A stretch of DNA of 64,000 bases, taken from the NCBI RefSeq assembly GCF_001667505.1, contig NZ_LZHZ01000061.1, positions 162,645-226,644 of the forward strand, written 5' to 3'. Position 1 is the stretch's first letter. Each line of letters begins with the position of its first letter. The notes beneath the pieces were generated by a model that was not told the origin of the DNA, searched no databases, and saw only the letters and a list, made by a program, of their open reading frames with translations. The DNA comes from Mycobacterium sp. ACS1612 (GTDB taxonomy: Bacteria; Actinomycetota; Actinomycetes; Mycobacteriales; Mycobacteriaceae). The translations under genes and the position numbers were made by a program. Below, piece after piece: positions 33,541 through 41,925 of this stretch.

Positions 33541-33579
33541 GTTGTACCTTCTCCCCACCCGAACTGAAATATTTGTTTG

Positions 33580-34656
33580 TTAACGTCCCCAACGCTGCGC
33601 CGCCGACACGGCGCGACTCTCCATTGAGCGTACCCATCGCGGGTCGATGATCGGAGTCAATCCCCGCCCCCGGACGTAATCGTCAAAGGCCTCCGCGGTT
33701 GTCCACTTTGGGCTGTAGCCTAGCTCGTTACGCATTCGCGTGGTGTCCATGACCCGGCCGTAGCTCAAGTAGTCGAGTTGTTCGCGATCCAGTTCAGTGT
33801 AGCGAGTTGCGCGCCGCAGCGAATCCACCGCCCACAACGCCGAGCGCGGGACCGGCAGCGGAACGCGGCCCGCCCGCCGGATGGCCTGACTCATCATGAT
33901 GATGCCCGACGCGCCGATGTTGAAGGTGCCCGCCTTGCCTGCCATCGTCGCGCGCTCCAGGGCACCGAGCGCATCCTGTTCGTGCAGCAGCTGCAGCCGC
34001 GCGTCATGGCCGATCACCGTGGGTACCACGGGGGCCGCCAGATACCGCGACAACGCGGTGTCCATGGCGGGACCGATCATGTTGGCCAGCCGAAGGATGC
34101 TGACCGCGATGTCAGGCCGACGGCGGCCCAGCCCGCGGGCGTAACCCTCGATGTCGATGCTGTCCCTGGCGAACCCCTCACCGGGCGGCCTGCGACGGCT
34201 GCTGCTCTCGGTGAACAGCACGGGGTCGCGCGAACTGGAGCCGTACACCTCCGAGGTCGACTTGAGCACGACCCGACGCACGGACGGCGCCTTCTGACAG
34301 GCCGCGAACAACTGGATCGCGCCCATCACGTTGAGTTCCTTCAGCGTCGCGCGGCCGCCGGAGCGTGGCGCGTAGGAGGCCGCCGCGGCGTGCACCACGG
34401 TGTCGACGTCGCCGTTGCGGATGACCTTGGCGATGAACGGGTTCCGGATGTCGGCGCGGACGAATTCCGCACGCCCCATCCGGCGCAGCAGATCCTTGCT
34501 CGGCGCGATCGCGTCAACCGCGATGACGTGGTTGATCAACGGGTTCTGCGCGAGCCGGGCCGTCAGGTACGCGCCGAGAAACCGGCACGCACCGGTAACC
34601 AAGACAATCTTCGGATACCCAACGGTGTCCCCGTTCGTTCCGCCCCCAGAATCCAT
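33580..34656 (-). CDS. galE2: NAD-dependent epimerase/dehydratase (GalE2-like)
   Basis: The protein has 358 residues and starts at an ATG. It is an extended SDR: the nucleotide motif is IVLVTGACRFLGAYL near residue 20 (TGAxxxxG), with VVHAAAASYAPRSG at about 85-98 and VVLKSTSEVYGSSSR supplying the catalytic Ser. The expected YxxxK is not clear: the aligned stretch reads EGYARGLG, so the usual lysine may be missing and epimerase activity is uncertain. Mycobacterial GalE2 is named by similarity only. It lies between the bS22 and plsC genes on one strand. Confidence 0.82.
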   Translation of the reverse strand: MDSGGGTNGDTVGYPKIVLVTGACRFLGAYLTARLAQNPLINHVIAVDAIAPSKDLLRRMGRAEFVRADIRNPFIAKVIRNGDVDTVVHAAAASYAPRSGGRATLKELNVMGAIQLFAACQKAPSVRRVVLKSTSEVYGSSSRDPVLFTESSSRRRPPGEGFARDSIDIEGYARGLGRRRPDIAVSILRLANMIGPAMDTALSRYLAAPVVPTVIGHDARLQLLHEQDALGALERATMAGKAGTFNIGASGIIMMSQAIRRAGRVPLPVPRSALWAVDSLRRATRYTELDREQLDYLSYGRVMDTTRMRNELGYSPKWTTAEAFDDYVRGRGLTPIIDPRWVRSMESRAVSAAQRWGR

Positions 34657-34685
34657 TCGGTCAGCCTAGCGGCCGAGCGGAAAAG

Positions 34686-34787
34686 CTACTTGCCGAGTTT
34701 TCTGCGCTGCACCCGGGTGCGACGAAGCAGCTTGCGGTGCTTCTTCTTCGACATGCGCTTACGCCGCTTCTTGATGACTGAACCCAT
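34686..34787 (-). CDS. Small ribosomal subunit protein bS22 (33 residues)
   Basis: A frame of 34 codons starts at an ATG (34787) and encodes a very basic 33-residue peptide, [20 protein letters not shown] and then [13 protein letters not shown]. Its size, composition and place beside galE2 match the actinobacterial protein (Rv0500B, AURKAIP1/COX24 family) found in mycobacterial ribosome structures as bS22 in the small subunit. It is short enough to be missed by most gene finders. It follows the BldC-like gene and precedes galE2 by 29 bases, so it sits inside the operon. Confidence 0.92.
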
Positions 34788-34880
34788 GAACCCAGATGTC
34801 TCCGTACCTATGCTTCGAAAGCCTCTTGACCCGCACACCTTACCGAAGAGGCACAGGTAAACGAAAACAGCCGCCGCGCG

Positions 34881-35153
34881 CTAACCCGCGTCGAAGTACG
34901 AGCTCTCCAACATGTCGTGGACAGCCTTGGCGTGCACCCGGAACGAGCGTCCGACGCGGACGGCGGGCAACTCGCCGTTGTGCACCAACCGGTACACGGT
35001 CATCTTGCTGACCCGCATCAGGCTCGCCACCTCGGCGACGGTGAGAAATTGAGCTCGTGGCGGCTGCCCGTCAGCGGCACTGCTTTGGCCGGCGTCCCGC
35101 GCCGCCTTCCCGCTAGCGGAATCCCGCGCCGATGGCCCGTTCATAGACGTCAT
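34881..35153 (-). CDS. BldC/excisionase-like small DNA-binding protein
   Basis: The protein has about 90 residues from the ATG at 35153; an ATG three codons later is possible. A disordered start (to about residue 35) precedes a winged-helix MerR-type domain: FLTVAEVASLMRVSKMTVYRLVHNGELPAVRVGRSFRV, then AVHDMLESSYFDAG. This is the BldC family, small regulators that bind direct repeats cooperatively and control development or cell wall genes in actinobacteria. Called Rv0500A in H37Rv as recalled. It is the gene after proC, 140 bases away, with its own likely promoter. Confidence 0.88.
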   Translation of the reverse strand: MTSMNGPSARDSASGKAARDAGQSSAADGQPPRAQFLTVAEVASLMRVSKMTVYRLVHNGELPAVRVGRSFRVHAKAVHDMLESSYFDAG

Positions 35154-35292
35154 CGCAACCCAATCCATCAGGCACGGGCAGTTCCAGCGGCTTCCCCACC
35201 GCTGGCACCGACCCGTGCTTACCACTGGGAGAATAGCGTGGCGGATGGGGTTACTGCGACGGGTGTGGGCTAATCGGTGGGAAATTGATTAA

Positions 35293-36174
35293 TTACTCAG
35301 ATGTAATTCCGAGCTGCTCAGAGCGCCTTTTTGCGGCATCGACAGCGTCGGCGACCGCCGCCCGCAAACCGCCCCGCTCGAGTTCGCGCAGCCCAGCGGC
35401 GGTCGTGCCGCCGGGTGAGGTGATCGTGGCCCGCAATTGCGCGGCGGTGGTGTCGAGGGCGGAACCCAGAGAGGATCCACCGGCATCGCCTGCGGGCTGA
35501 GCCCGGTCCAACCGCTCCAGCAACATCGCGGCCGAGCCTGCCATGGTTTGCACGACCAGATCGGTGGACACCGCCCGGGTCAACCCCGCGGCGACCCCCG
35601 CGTCGACGAGCGCCTCGACCATCAGGAAGAAGTACGCGGGCCCGGAACCCGACACCGCGGTCACCGCGTCGAGTTGGGACTCCGGCACGGTGAGCACCCC
35701 GCCGACCGCGTCGAAGATCGCCGACACCTCCTTGAGCTGCTCGGCGGTGGCGAACCGACCCCGCGCCAGCGCGCTCACCCCGCCGCCCACGATGACGGGT
35801 GCGTTGGGCATCACCCGAATCACCGGCGATCCGGCGGGCAGTTTGTTCTCGTAGAACTCGGTGGTCACACCGGCCACCACCGACACGAAAACCTGTTCGA
35901 CGGCGTCACTTTCGGCTTGGGCGGCGGCCTCGGCGATCTCCGCCACCACGGCGCCGGCATCGCTGGGTTTGACGGCGACGATCACATACGCGGCGGTGTC
36001 GACAGCGTCGGCGACGGTGGTCACCAACACCGAATAGGTGTCCGACAGATACTTCACGCGGTCAGGGCTCTTCTCGGCGACCACCAGGTCCTTGACCTGC
36101 CGCCCGGCGCGCAACAGCCCGGACAGCAGCGCCTCGCCGATACTTCCACCGCCGATGATCGCGATTCTGGCCAT
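35293..36174 (-). CDS. proC: Pyrroline-5-carboxylate reductase
   Basis: The protein has 293 residues from the ATG at 36174, which starts exactly at the Rossmann motif (ARIAIIGGGSIGEALL). It reduces pyrroline-5-carboxylate to proline with NAD(P)H. The C-terminal signature appears as SGSGPAYFFLMVEALVDAG and, near the end, TSPGGTTAAGL. In-frame codons reach upstream to 36591, but those belong to a decayed thioesterase gene that happens to share the frame. It is followed by the BldC-like, bS22, galE2 and plsC genes on the same strand. Confidence 0.95.
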   Translation of the reverse strand: MARIAIIGGGSIGEALLSGLLRAGRQVKDLVVAEKSPDRVKYLSDTYSVLVTTVADAVDTAAYVIVAVKPSDAGAVVAEIAEAAAQAESDAVEQVFVSVVAGVTTEFYENKLPAGSPVIRVMPNAPVIVGGGVSALARGRFATAEQLKEVSAIFDAVGGVLTVPESQLDAVTAVSGSGPAYFFLMVEALVDAGVAAGLTRAVSTDLVVQTMAGSAAMLLERLDRAQPAGDAGGSSLGSALDTTAAQLRATITSPGGTTAAGLRELERGGLRAAVADAVDAAKRRSEQLGITSE

Positions 36175-36202
36175 GGCGGCAAGCATTGCAGACGGCCGAC
36201 CG

Positions 36203-36591
36203 CTACTGCGGGGCAGGCACCATCGCCAATTGGCGGGTCTGCACGACGATGTGGCCCTCGCAGTCCACGACGATGTGATCCTCATCGAACCAGTCCTGGC
36301 CAATTTGCACCGTCGTGCCGGCTGCATCAACGGGATCACCGGGTTGACCGACAACAGCGGCGGCACATGGTGTTCCGGGTCGCCGAGCGTGACCGCCGCC
36401 CGCACCGCCGTACGATCGCCCTGGTTCAGCCCCACAAAAAATTGCCGGACACCGCGATCGGCCCCATGTTCGGTGCGGGCCGCGTTGGCGCACAGCGCCA
36501 GCATCGCGCCGCCGTGCACCTTCGGGCCGATGGTCCAATGCTCGTTGAGCTCACCGTGATACACGCCGTCGCCGACCGGGGTCAGCGCCAT
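36203..36591 (-). pseudogene. Decayed acyl-CoA thioesterase-like gene (internal deletions and frameshift)
   Basis: From the ATG at 36591 the frame reads as a normal thioesterase N-terminus (ALTPVGDGVYHGELNEHWTI, KVHGGAMLALCANAAR). At about 36450 it jumps to sequence expected some 35-40 residues further on (QGDRTAVRAAVTLGDPEHHV, LLSVNPVIPLM). Just after, coding sense moves to another frame, which reads VQIGQDWFDEDHIVVDCEGH and QTRQLAMVPAP before a TAG at 36203. The family usually has about 290 residues (Rv0499 at this place in H37Rv, from memory), so most of the middle is missing. Three recognisable pieces in two frames indicate a pseudogene with at least two deletions. Confidence 0.8.
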
Positions 36592-36637
36592 GGCGTCGGC
36601 GACCCGGTTGATCCCGACATGTGAGTCCTCAAATGCG

Positions 36638-37483
36638 TCAGCGCAGCAGGTGCTTCCGGGCGAAGTCCAGCGACTCCTTCAGCAGCGCTTCACGTTCGCT
36701 GGCGGTCCGCGCGCCCGATGTGGTCACCTCCAGGATCACATGCCCGGCAAAGTCACTGGCGGCCAGCATCTCGCAGATCTCGACGGTCGGCTGCGTACCG
36801 CGGCCAGGCACCAGGTGCTCGTCGGTGGACGCACCGCTGCCGTCGCACAGATGCAGATGGGTGAGGCCGTCACCCATCCGGCGGGCCATGTCGATGGCGT
36901 CGGTGCCCGCGGTCGCGGTGTGCGACAAATCCAGCGTGTAGTGCGCGTGGTTGCCGTCCAGCGGGTCGTAGGACGGGGCGAACGCCGAGATGCCGGGCCC
37001 AGGCTTGCCGCCGCGCTTGCGCATCCGCTCGATCGAGGTCTGGCCCGCGCCGAAGAACCGGTCAGCCCGGAACGGGAACATGTTCTCCACCGCGACCATC
37101 ACGTCGCTAGATGCCTCGAGTTCGGCGACCTGATCGGAGAATCCCTCGGCGTAGCGGCGCTGCCACCGGAACGGCGGATGCACCACCACGGTCTGCGCGC
37201 CGAGTTGTTCGGCCGCCCGCACACTGCGCTCCAGCTTCGGGATCGGGTTGGCGCCCCACACCCGCTGCGAGATCAGCAGGCACGGCGCATGCACCGACAG
37301 CACCGGGACGTCGTAACGCCTGGACATCTCCTCGACCGCATCGATGTCCTGGCTGACCGCCTCGGCCCACACCATCAACTCGACACCGTCGTAGCCGAGC
37401 CGGGCCGCGTATTCGAAGGCGGCCTCGGTCCGCAGCGGGTAGACCGAGGCAGTCGACAGACCAACCTTGATGGCGGGGCGCAC
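36638..37483 (-). CDS. Sugar-phosphate isomerase/epimerase-like TIM-barrel protein
   Basis: The protein has 281 residues starting at a GTG. It matches the xylose-isomerase-like AP endonuclease 2 fold: KVGLSTASVYPLRTEAAFEYAARLGYDGVEL, then PVLSVHAPC, VVVHPPF, and VAVENMFPF with the metal-binding Glu. Later landmarks are YTLDLSHTATAG and HLHLCDGSG (Asp, His) and VILEVTTSG. The metal site looks complete, so it is likely an active isomerase or epimerase or an endonuclease IV relative; the substrate is unknown. It is the Rv0498 equivalent by position and lies 27 bases after the following membrane protein gene. Confidence 0.85.
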   Translation of the reverse strand: MRPAIKVGLSTASVYPLRTEAAFEYAARLGYDGVELMVWAEAVSQDIDAVEEMSRRYDVPVLSVHAPCLLISQRVWGANPIPKLERSVRAAEQLGAQTVVVHPPFRWQRRYAEGFSDQVAELEASSDVMVAVENMFPFRADRFFGAGQTSIERMRKRGGKPGPGISAFAPSYDPLDGNHAHYTLDLSHTATAGTDAIDMARRMGDGLTHLHLCDGSGASTDEHLVPGRGTQPTVEICEMLAASDFAGHVILEVTTSGARTASEREALLKESLDFARKHLLR

Positions 37484-37510
37484 AGTGTTTATCGGCCTTG
37501 GGCGGCGCCG

Positions 37511-38527
37511 TCAGCCCGACTGCAACAGCGCCAACGGTCCCAGCGTGACCAGGGCTCCCACCGCCACCGCGATCAATGTGCTTCCGATGTCCTCGGTCTT
37601 GCGAACCACGCGCACGCCGACCACCAGACCCAGGATCACCAACACCGACAGCACCAGGGCCACGATGTTGTTCCACTTCCACAGCTGATCGAATGCGATG
37701 AACAGGCCCGCACCGAAGGCGACCGCGATGATGCACTGGCCGACGATCCACGTCGCGCGCAGGAATCCCGACATGCCGCCCGAGGGCGCCGCCGCGACCT
37801 CCACGTCCTCGTCGTCTTCCCGGTCGAGTTCGTCGAGCCGCGGGCGTGAACCGCCCCTGGCCAGGTCGTCGGCCACGGTCTGGCCGCCGAACAGCGGGCC
37901 CGCCGACGACCGCAGATATGAGGGCAGCTCCTCGGCGTCCCTGTCGTCGTCATCGGTGAACGAGGCCTCGGTGTCCTCGTCCTCGAGCTCCGGTTCGTCG
38001 AGAGGGTCGACCGGCGAGTCGAACAGGTCGTCGTCGACCGGATCGGGGCTCATCTCCTCCGCGCCCCGGCCGACCGACCCGAAGCGCCGCGGCTCGGGGA
38101 CGTACTTGGGCCTGCGCGGCGAGGGTGCGAAGAAGTCCACCGGTTCGTCTTCGACGTCGCGCTGCTCGATGTGGGCCGCGTAGTCGGCGACCGCGTCCGC
38201 GTAGTCGGCGTCGACGTCGTCCTCGTGGGCCAGGTCGGCTTCGTCGGTCTCTTCGGACTCGGTGTCGACGTAACTGTCGACACCGTTGGTCGAGGCAGGC
38301 CGGTCGTCTACGGCGGGAATGATCCGGGTGGTTTCGTTTTCTTCGGCGCGCGTATCGGAAACGATGGGGATCTCGCCGGTCAGCTCGGCGACCGTGACAG
38401 CGTCGGTGTCGCCACGGCGTTTGCGACGCCTGCCGCCGACGGGTGGGGCGCCGATTGTGCCGTTGCGCGCCAGCAACTCCGCGACCGAGATCGGTCGCGT
38501 ATTGCTGTGGTCTTCAGGTCCTGTCAT
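37511..38527 (-). CDS. Acidic, two- to three-helix membrane protein (Rv0497-like)
   Basis: The protein has 338 residues. The first 235 residues are polar and strongly acidic, with runs such as TESEETDEADLAHEDDVDAD and DDDDRDAEELPSYL, so they are probably disordered in the cytoplasm. A short conserved start SVAELLARNGTIGAPPVGGRRRKRR may be a binding motif and is the most conserved-looking part. The C-terminus has three membrane segments (about 260-280, 285-310, 318-336). The family is confined to actinobacteria; the function is unknown. It is likely in one unit with the isomerase-like gene. Confidence 0.75.
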   Translation of the reverse strand: MTGPEDHSNTRPISVAELLARNGTIGAPPVGGRRRKRRGDTDAVTVAELTGEIPIVSDTRAEENETTRIIPAVDDRPASTNGVDSYVDTESEETDEADLAHEDDVDADYADAVADYAAHIEQRDVEDEPVDFFAPSPRRPKYVPEPRRFGSVGRGAEEMSPDPVDDDLFDSPVDPLDEPELEDEDTEASFTDDDDRDAEELPSYLRSSAGPLFGGQTVADDLARGGSRPRLDELDREDDEDVEVAAAPSGGMSGFLRATWIVGQCIIAVAFGAGLFIAFDQLWKWNNIVALVLSVLVILGLVVGVRVVRKTEDIGSTLIAVAVGALVTLGPLALLQSG

Positions 38528-38590
38528 CGTGTGTTGCCTCTGGGGCTAGCTACTGTCTCATGTCGGCGCCGTCGCGCCTCCGGCCATCGT

Positions 38591-39556
38591 TCAGCGTTCC
38601 CGCACGGACGTCTCCACCAACGCTGTTCCATCGGCTTCGCTGTCGAGTTTCCGCAGAATCAGCCCTTCTCGCAATGCCCATGGGCAGATGTCGACGCTTT
38701 CGACTTCGAGAGCGTTCATGCTCGCCTCAGCTACCAAGGCGCCGGCCACGATCTGTGCCGCACGCTCGGCGCTCACTCCTTCCAACTCCGCACGGTCAGC
38801 CGCGGTCATCCTAGAGATGAAAGCTATGAGCTGTCTGAGGCCGGTCGCGGTCAGCGTCCGTTTCACCCGCGGACCCGCCCCCGAGGGCGCCGCACCGGTC
38901 AGCCGGGCCAGCGAACGGAACGTCTTCGACGTCGCCACCGCCAGATCGGGGGTGCCTGCCTTGAGCACCTCGGCGGCGGATTCGGCGACCTCGGTGGCCA
39001 GCCAGTCGCGCAGCATGGCGACGCGGCGGCGGCCAGGCGGATCGTCGGGCAACCATTCGCGTGTCAACCTGCCCGCGCCGAGCGGCAGCGACAGCGCGAC
39101 TTCTGGCTCTTCGTCCACGCCGTTGGAGAGTTCGAGTGAACCGCCGCCGATGTCGATGTTGATGATGCGGCCCGCGCTCCACCCGTACCAGCGGCGCACC
39201 GCGAGGAACGTCAGCCGCGATTCGTCTCGTCCGCTGAGCACCTGCAGCGCAACCCCGGTCTCGGCGAGCACCCTGGCGAGCACGTCTTCGGAGTTCTTCG
39301 CGTCGCGGACAGCGGAGGTGGCGAACGCCATCAATTCAGCGCACCCGGAGCTGGTGGCGATCTTGGCGAACTCGTCGATGGTGCTGATGAGTTTGTCGGC
39401 GCCCTTGCGGGTCAGCTTGCCCGAGCCGTCGATCGCTTCGGCGAGCCGCAGCGACGCCTTGGTGGAACTCATCGGTGTCGGGTGCCCGCCGCGACGCGCG
39501 TCCACCACCAACAGATGGACGGTATTGCTGCCGACATCCAGCACGCCTAATCGCAC
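38591..39556 (-). CDS. ppx1: Exopolyphosphatase of the Ppx/GppA family (Ppx1)
   Basis: The protein has 321 residues starting at a GTG. It carries the ASKHA phosphate-binding loops: LGVLDVGSNTVHLLV at the N-terminus and IINIDIGGGSLEL near 140-155, with catalytic Glu between. At this length it has only the two actin-like domains, not the extra C-terminal domains of E. coli Ppx; mycobacterial Ppx1 (Rv0496) is similar and prefers short-chain polyphosphate. It may lower stringent-response-linked polyphosphate; PPK2 at 59164-60057 is a counterpart. It is divergent from the next gene with a 12-base gap. Confidence 0.92.
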   Translation of the reverse strand: MRLGVLDVGSNTVHLLVVDARRGGHPTPMSSTKASLRLAEAIDGSGKLTRKGADKLISTIDEFAKIATSSGCAELMAFATSAVRDAKNSEDVLARVLAETGVALQVLSGRDESRLTFLAVRRWYGWSAGRIINIDIGGGSLELSNGVDEEPEVALSLPLGAGRLTREWLPDDPPGRRRVAMLRDWLATEVAESAAEVLKAGTPDLAVATSKTFRSLARLTGAAPSGAGPRVKRTLTATGLRQLIAFISRMTAADRAELEGVSAERAAQIVAGALVAEASMNALEVESVDICPWALREGLILRKLDSEADGTALVETSVRER

Positions 39557-39568
39557 GTCCCCAACTTA

Positions 39569-40366
39569 ATGGGTTTACCGTTGACTTTTGTGAGCGCATC
39601 GCATCCCGGTGAGGTGGAACTGGACTTCGCCCGTGAGTGGGTTGAGTTTTACGACCCCGACAACCCCGAACACCTGATCGCCGCCGACATGACGTGGCTG
39701 CTGTCGCGGTGGACATGCGTGTTCGGCACGCCCGCGTGCAAGGGCACCGTCGAGGGCAGACCCGACGACGGCTGCTGTTCGCACGGTGCGTTCCTGTCCG
39801 ACGAGGACGACCGCGCCCGGCTCGACGATGCCGTCAAGCAGCTCACCGACGAGGACTGGCAGTTCCGCGAGAAGGGGCTCGGTAAGAAGGGCTACCTGGA
39901 GTGGGACGAGTACGACGACAAGCCCAATCTTCGGACGCGAAAGTACAAGGGCGCCTGCATCTTTCTGAATCGTCCCGGCTTTCCAGGGGGCATCGGCTGC
40001 GCGCTGCACAGCAAGGCGCTCAAGATGGGCGTCGAGCCGCTGACCATGAAGCCGGACGTGTGCTGGCAGCTGCCCATTCGCCGCACTCAGGAGTGGGTGG
40101 AGCTACCCGACGGCACCGAGATCCTCAAGACGTGGATCAGCGAGTACGACCGACGTGGCTGGGGTGAGGGCGGCGCCGACCTGCACTGGTACTGCACCGG
40201 CGACCCGAACGCGCATGTCGGAACGAAGGCGGTGTGGGAGTCCTACGCACCGGAACTGACCGAACTGCTCGGCGAGAAGGCGTACGCCGAACTCGCTGCA
40301 ATGTGCAAGCGGCGCAGCGCATTAGGGCTAATCGCGGTGCACCCCGCGACCCGCGCCGCCCAATGA
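39569..40366 (+). CDS. Cys-rich conserved protein (Rv0495c-like)
   Basis: The protein has 265 residues from the ATG at 39569; a GTG 21 bases later is also possible. The gap to the divergent ppx1 start is only 12 bases, so its mRNA is probably leaderless or starts within ppx1. It has a dense cysteine set: WTCVFGTPACKG, then DDGCCSHGAF, KGACIFLNR, IGCALH and DVCWQLP. This resembles metal-chelating YkgJ-like clusters, so Zn or Fe-S binding is likely. The end is WYCTGDP and a helical tail. The function is unknown; it is conserved in mycobacteria. Confidence 0.8.
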   Translation: MGLPLTFVSASHPGEVELDFAREWVEFYDPDNPEHLIAADMTWLLSRWTCVFGTPACKGTVEGRPDDGCCSHGAFLSDEDDRARLDDAVKQLTDEDWQFREKGLGKKGYLEWDEYDDKPNLRTRKYKGACIFLNRPGFPGGIGCALHSKALKMGVEPLTMKPDVCWQLPIRRTQEWVELPDGTEILKTWISEYDRRGWGEGGADLHWYCTGDPNAHVGTKAVWESYAPELTELLGEKAYAELAAMCKRRSALGLIAVHPATRAAQ

Positions 40367-40656
40367 GTCTTTTCCTGTTCCGGCTCAACCCGCCACGTGC
40401 GGACTTCGCACAGACGTTGACGGCCGACGAGCAGGCGGCGATGGCCGCACACAAGGAGTACTGGGAGCGGTTGATGGCCGACGGCAAGGTCCTTGTCTAC
40501 GGGCCCGTCGCCGATCCCGAAGGGGTATGGGGCATGGGCGTGCTGCGCGCCGCCGACCGCGCCGAAGTGCTGGCGATCGGCGAACGTGATCCCTCAGTTG
40601 TGGCCGGCGTCAACACTTTCGAGGTGTTCGAAATCCTCGGTGGCCGGACTCCGTAG
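40363..40656 (+). CDS. YCII-domain protein
   Basis: The protein has 97 residues from the ATG at 40363, which overlaps the upstream TGA (ATGA). It fits the YCII ferredoxin-like fold: SLFLFRLNPPRADF, AAHKEYWERLMADGKVLVYGPV and GVLRAADRAEVLAI, with the usual conserved His near residue 30 (AAHKEYW). These small dimeric proteins are of unknown or enzyme-accessory function. Its last 63 bases overlap the end of the convergent GT87 gene, which is unusual and implies shared codon constraint there. Confidence 0.8.
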   Translation: MSLFLFRLNPPRADFAQTLTADEQAAMAAHKEYWERLMADGKVLVYGPVADPEGVWGMGVLRAADRAEVLAIGERDPSVVAGVNTFEVFEILGGRTP

Positions 40657-41862
40657 GCGATCGCCGGGCAGACGCCACAACCACACCACGGTTCCCAGCA
40701 GCACCGCGGCGAACACGAAAACGTAAGCGTCTGCCAGAATTTCGGTCCACGCCCCGCCCGGGTGCAACGACAGAATGCCCGCCTGCGGGGTGTCCCCCGC
40801 CACGGACACGATCCAGCCACCGAGTACGGCGCACAGCAACCACATCGCCACCGCCGCCGCGCGACTGCCGACGACGTACGCGCGGTAGCCGAGGTGAACG
40901 ATCAACGGCGCGAACCACACCCAGTGGTGGCTCCAGCTGAACGGTGACGCCGCCGCGGAGGTGAGCCCGACGAGCGCCAGCGCCAGCACCTCCTGACCGC
41001 GCCTGAACGCCAACGCGGCGAGGCCGATGCCGACCGCCGCGACCGCCAGTGTGCTGACGGTGGCGACGGTCGGCGAAGCGTGCATTCGAAGTACCAGGCC
41101 GCTGACGCTGGTGTTGGCAAGCGGGTCGTGCGAGATGCGGTTGACGTCGTCGAATCGGCCGTGCAGCCAGTACGTCACGGAATCGGTTGGTGCGACTGCG
41201 AATCCAAGCGCCACCGTGGCGGCGAAGGTTGCGGTCGACACCACGGCCGCGCGTATCCGCCGTGTCACCAGCAGGTAGACGATGAACAACGCGGGCGTCA
41301 GTTTGAGGCCTGCGGCCAAACCGATTCCGACGCCCGCCCACTTGCCGCGCCGCGCAGCCAACAGGTCGGCGACCACGAGCACCAGCAGGACGAGGTTGAT
41401 CTGCCCCAGCTCGGCGGTGAGCCGCAGCGGCTCCAGCCACCCGATGAGCCCGATCAGCAGCGCGGCGAGCCCGAACATCGCCTCACCGGCGCGCATGCCC
41501 ATCGACCTCAGCATGCGGACGACGACGTACGTCAGCGCGACGACCATGGCGAGCAGCCAGAGCAGCCGCACGTCGGAGTCCTTGACCAGGCTCAGCGGCG
41601 CCGCGCAGATCGCGGCGAAGGGCGGATAGATGAACAGCAATTCGCCGGGCTTACCGGTCAGACCGGTCGAGTAGAGGTCGAGGCCCTGCACCAGGCGTTC
41701 ACCGGCGAACCGGTAGACCATCAGGTCGACCTGCATGCGCAGCGTCGGCCACTGCGTGTAGACGGTGACGTAAGTCACCAAGGCTGCCACCGCGACAAGT
41801 GGCCCGCCCCGGGTCACCCAGGGGGCGGGGGTCCTGTTGCGTACGTGATTTCGTGGTTGCAA
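40594..41862 (-). CDS. GT87-type polyprenol-phosphate mannosyltransferase
   Basis: The protein has 422 residues starting at a TTG (41862), with about ten membrane helices. The first extracytoplasmic loop carries the acidic residue expected for GT-C enzymes (LRMQVDLMVYRFAGERL). Other landmarks are LLFIYPPFAAICAAPL, LKLTPALFIVYLL and SPFSWSHHWVWFAPL, typical of the DUF2029/GT87 family of alpha-1,2-mannosyltransferases that build PIMs, lipomannan or lipoarabinomannan with polyprenyl-phosphate mannose. The acceptor cannot be told. The 3' end overlaps the convergent YCII gene by 63 bases. In H37Rv a different set of genes lies here. Confidence 0.85.
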   Translation of the reverse strand: MQPRNHVRNRTPAPWVTRGGPLVAVAALVTYVTVYTQWPTLRMQVDLMVYRFAGERLVQGLDLYSTGLTGKPGELLFIYPPFAAICAAPLSLVKDSDVRLLWLLAMVVALTYVVVRMLRSMGMRAGEAMFGLAALLIGLIGWLEPLRLTAELGQINLVLLVLVVADLLAARRGKWAGVGIGLAAGLKLTPALFIVYLLVTRRIRAAVVSTATFAATVALGFAVAPTDSVTYWLHGRFDDVNRISHDPLANTSVSGLVLRMHASPTVATVSTLAVAAVGIGLAALAFRRGQEVLALALVGLTSAAASPFSWSHHWVWFAPLIVHLGYRAYVVGSRAAAVAMWLLCAVLGGWIVSVAGDTPQAGILSLHPGGAWTEILADAYVFVFAAVLLGTVVWLWRLPGDRLRSPATEDFEHLESVDAGHN

Positions 41863-41925
41863 GGGGTCGAGGGTAGACGTAATGGTTGTGAGGGACCCAC
41901 AGGGTCTACCCAGCGAAGCGCGAAC

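Noticed and set aside
36174..36591. A longer proC product starting at 36591
   Set aside because: The extra residues match a thioesterase, not proC, and the Rossmann start with ATG at 36174 is the normal proC N-terminus.
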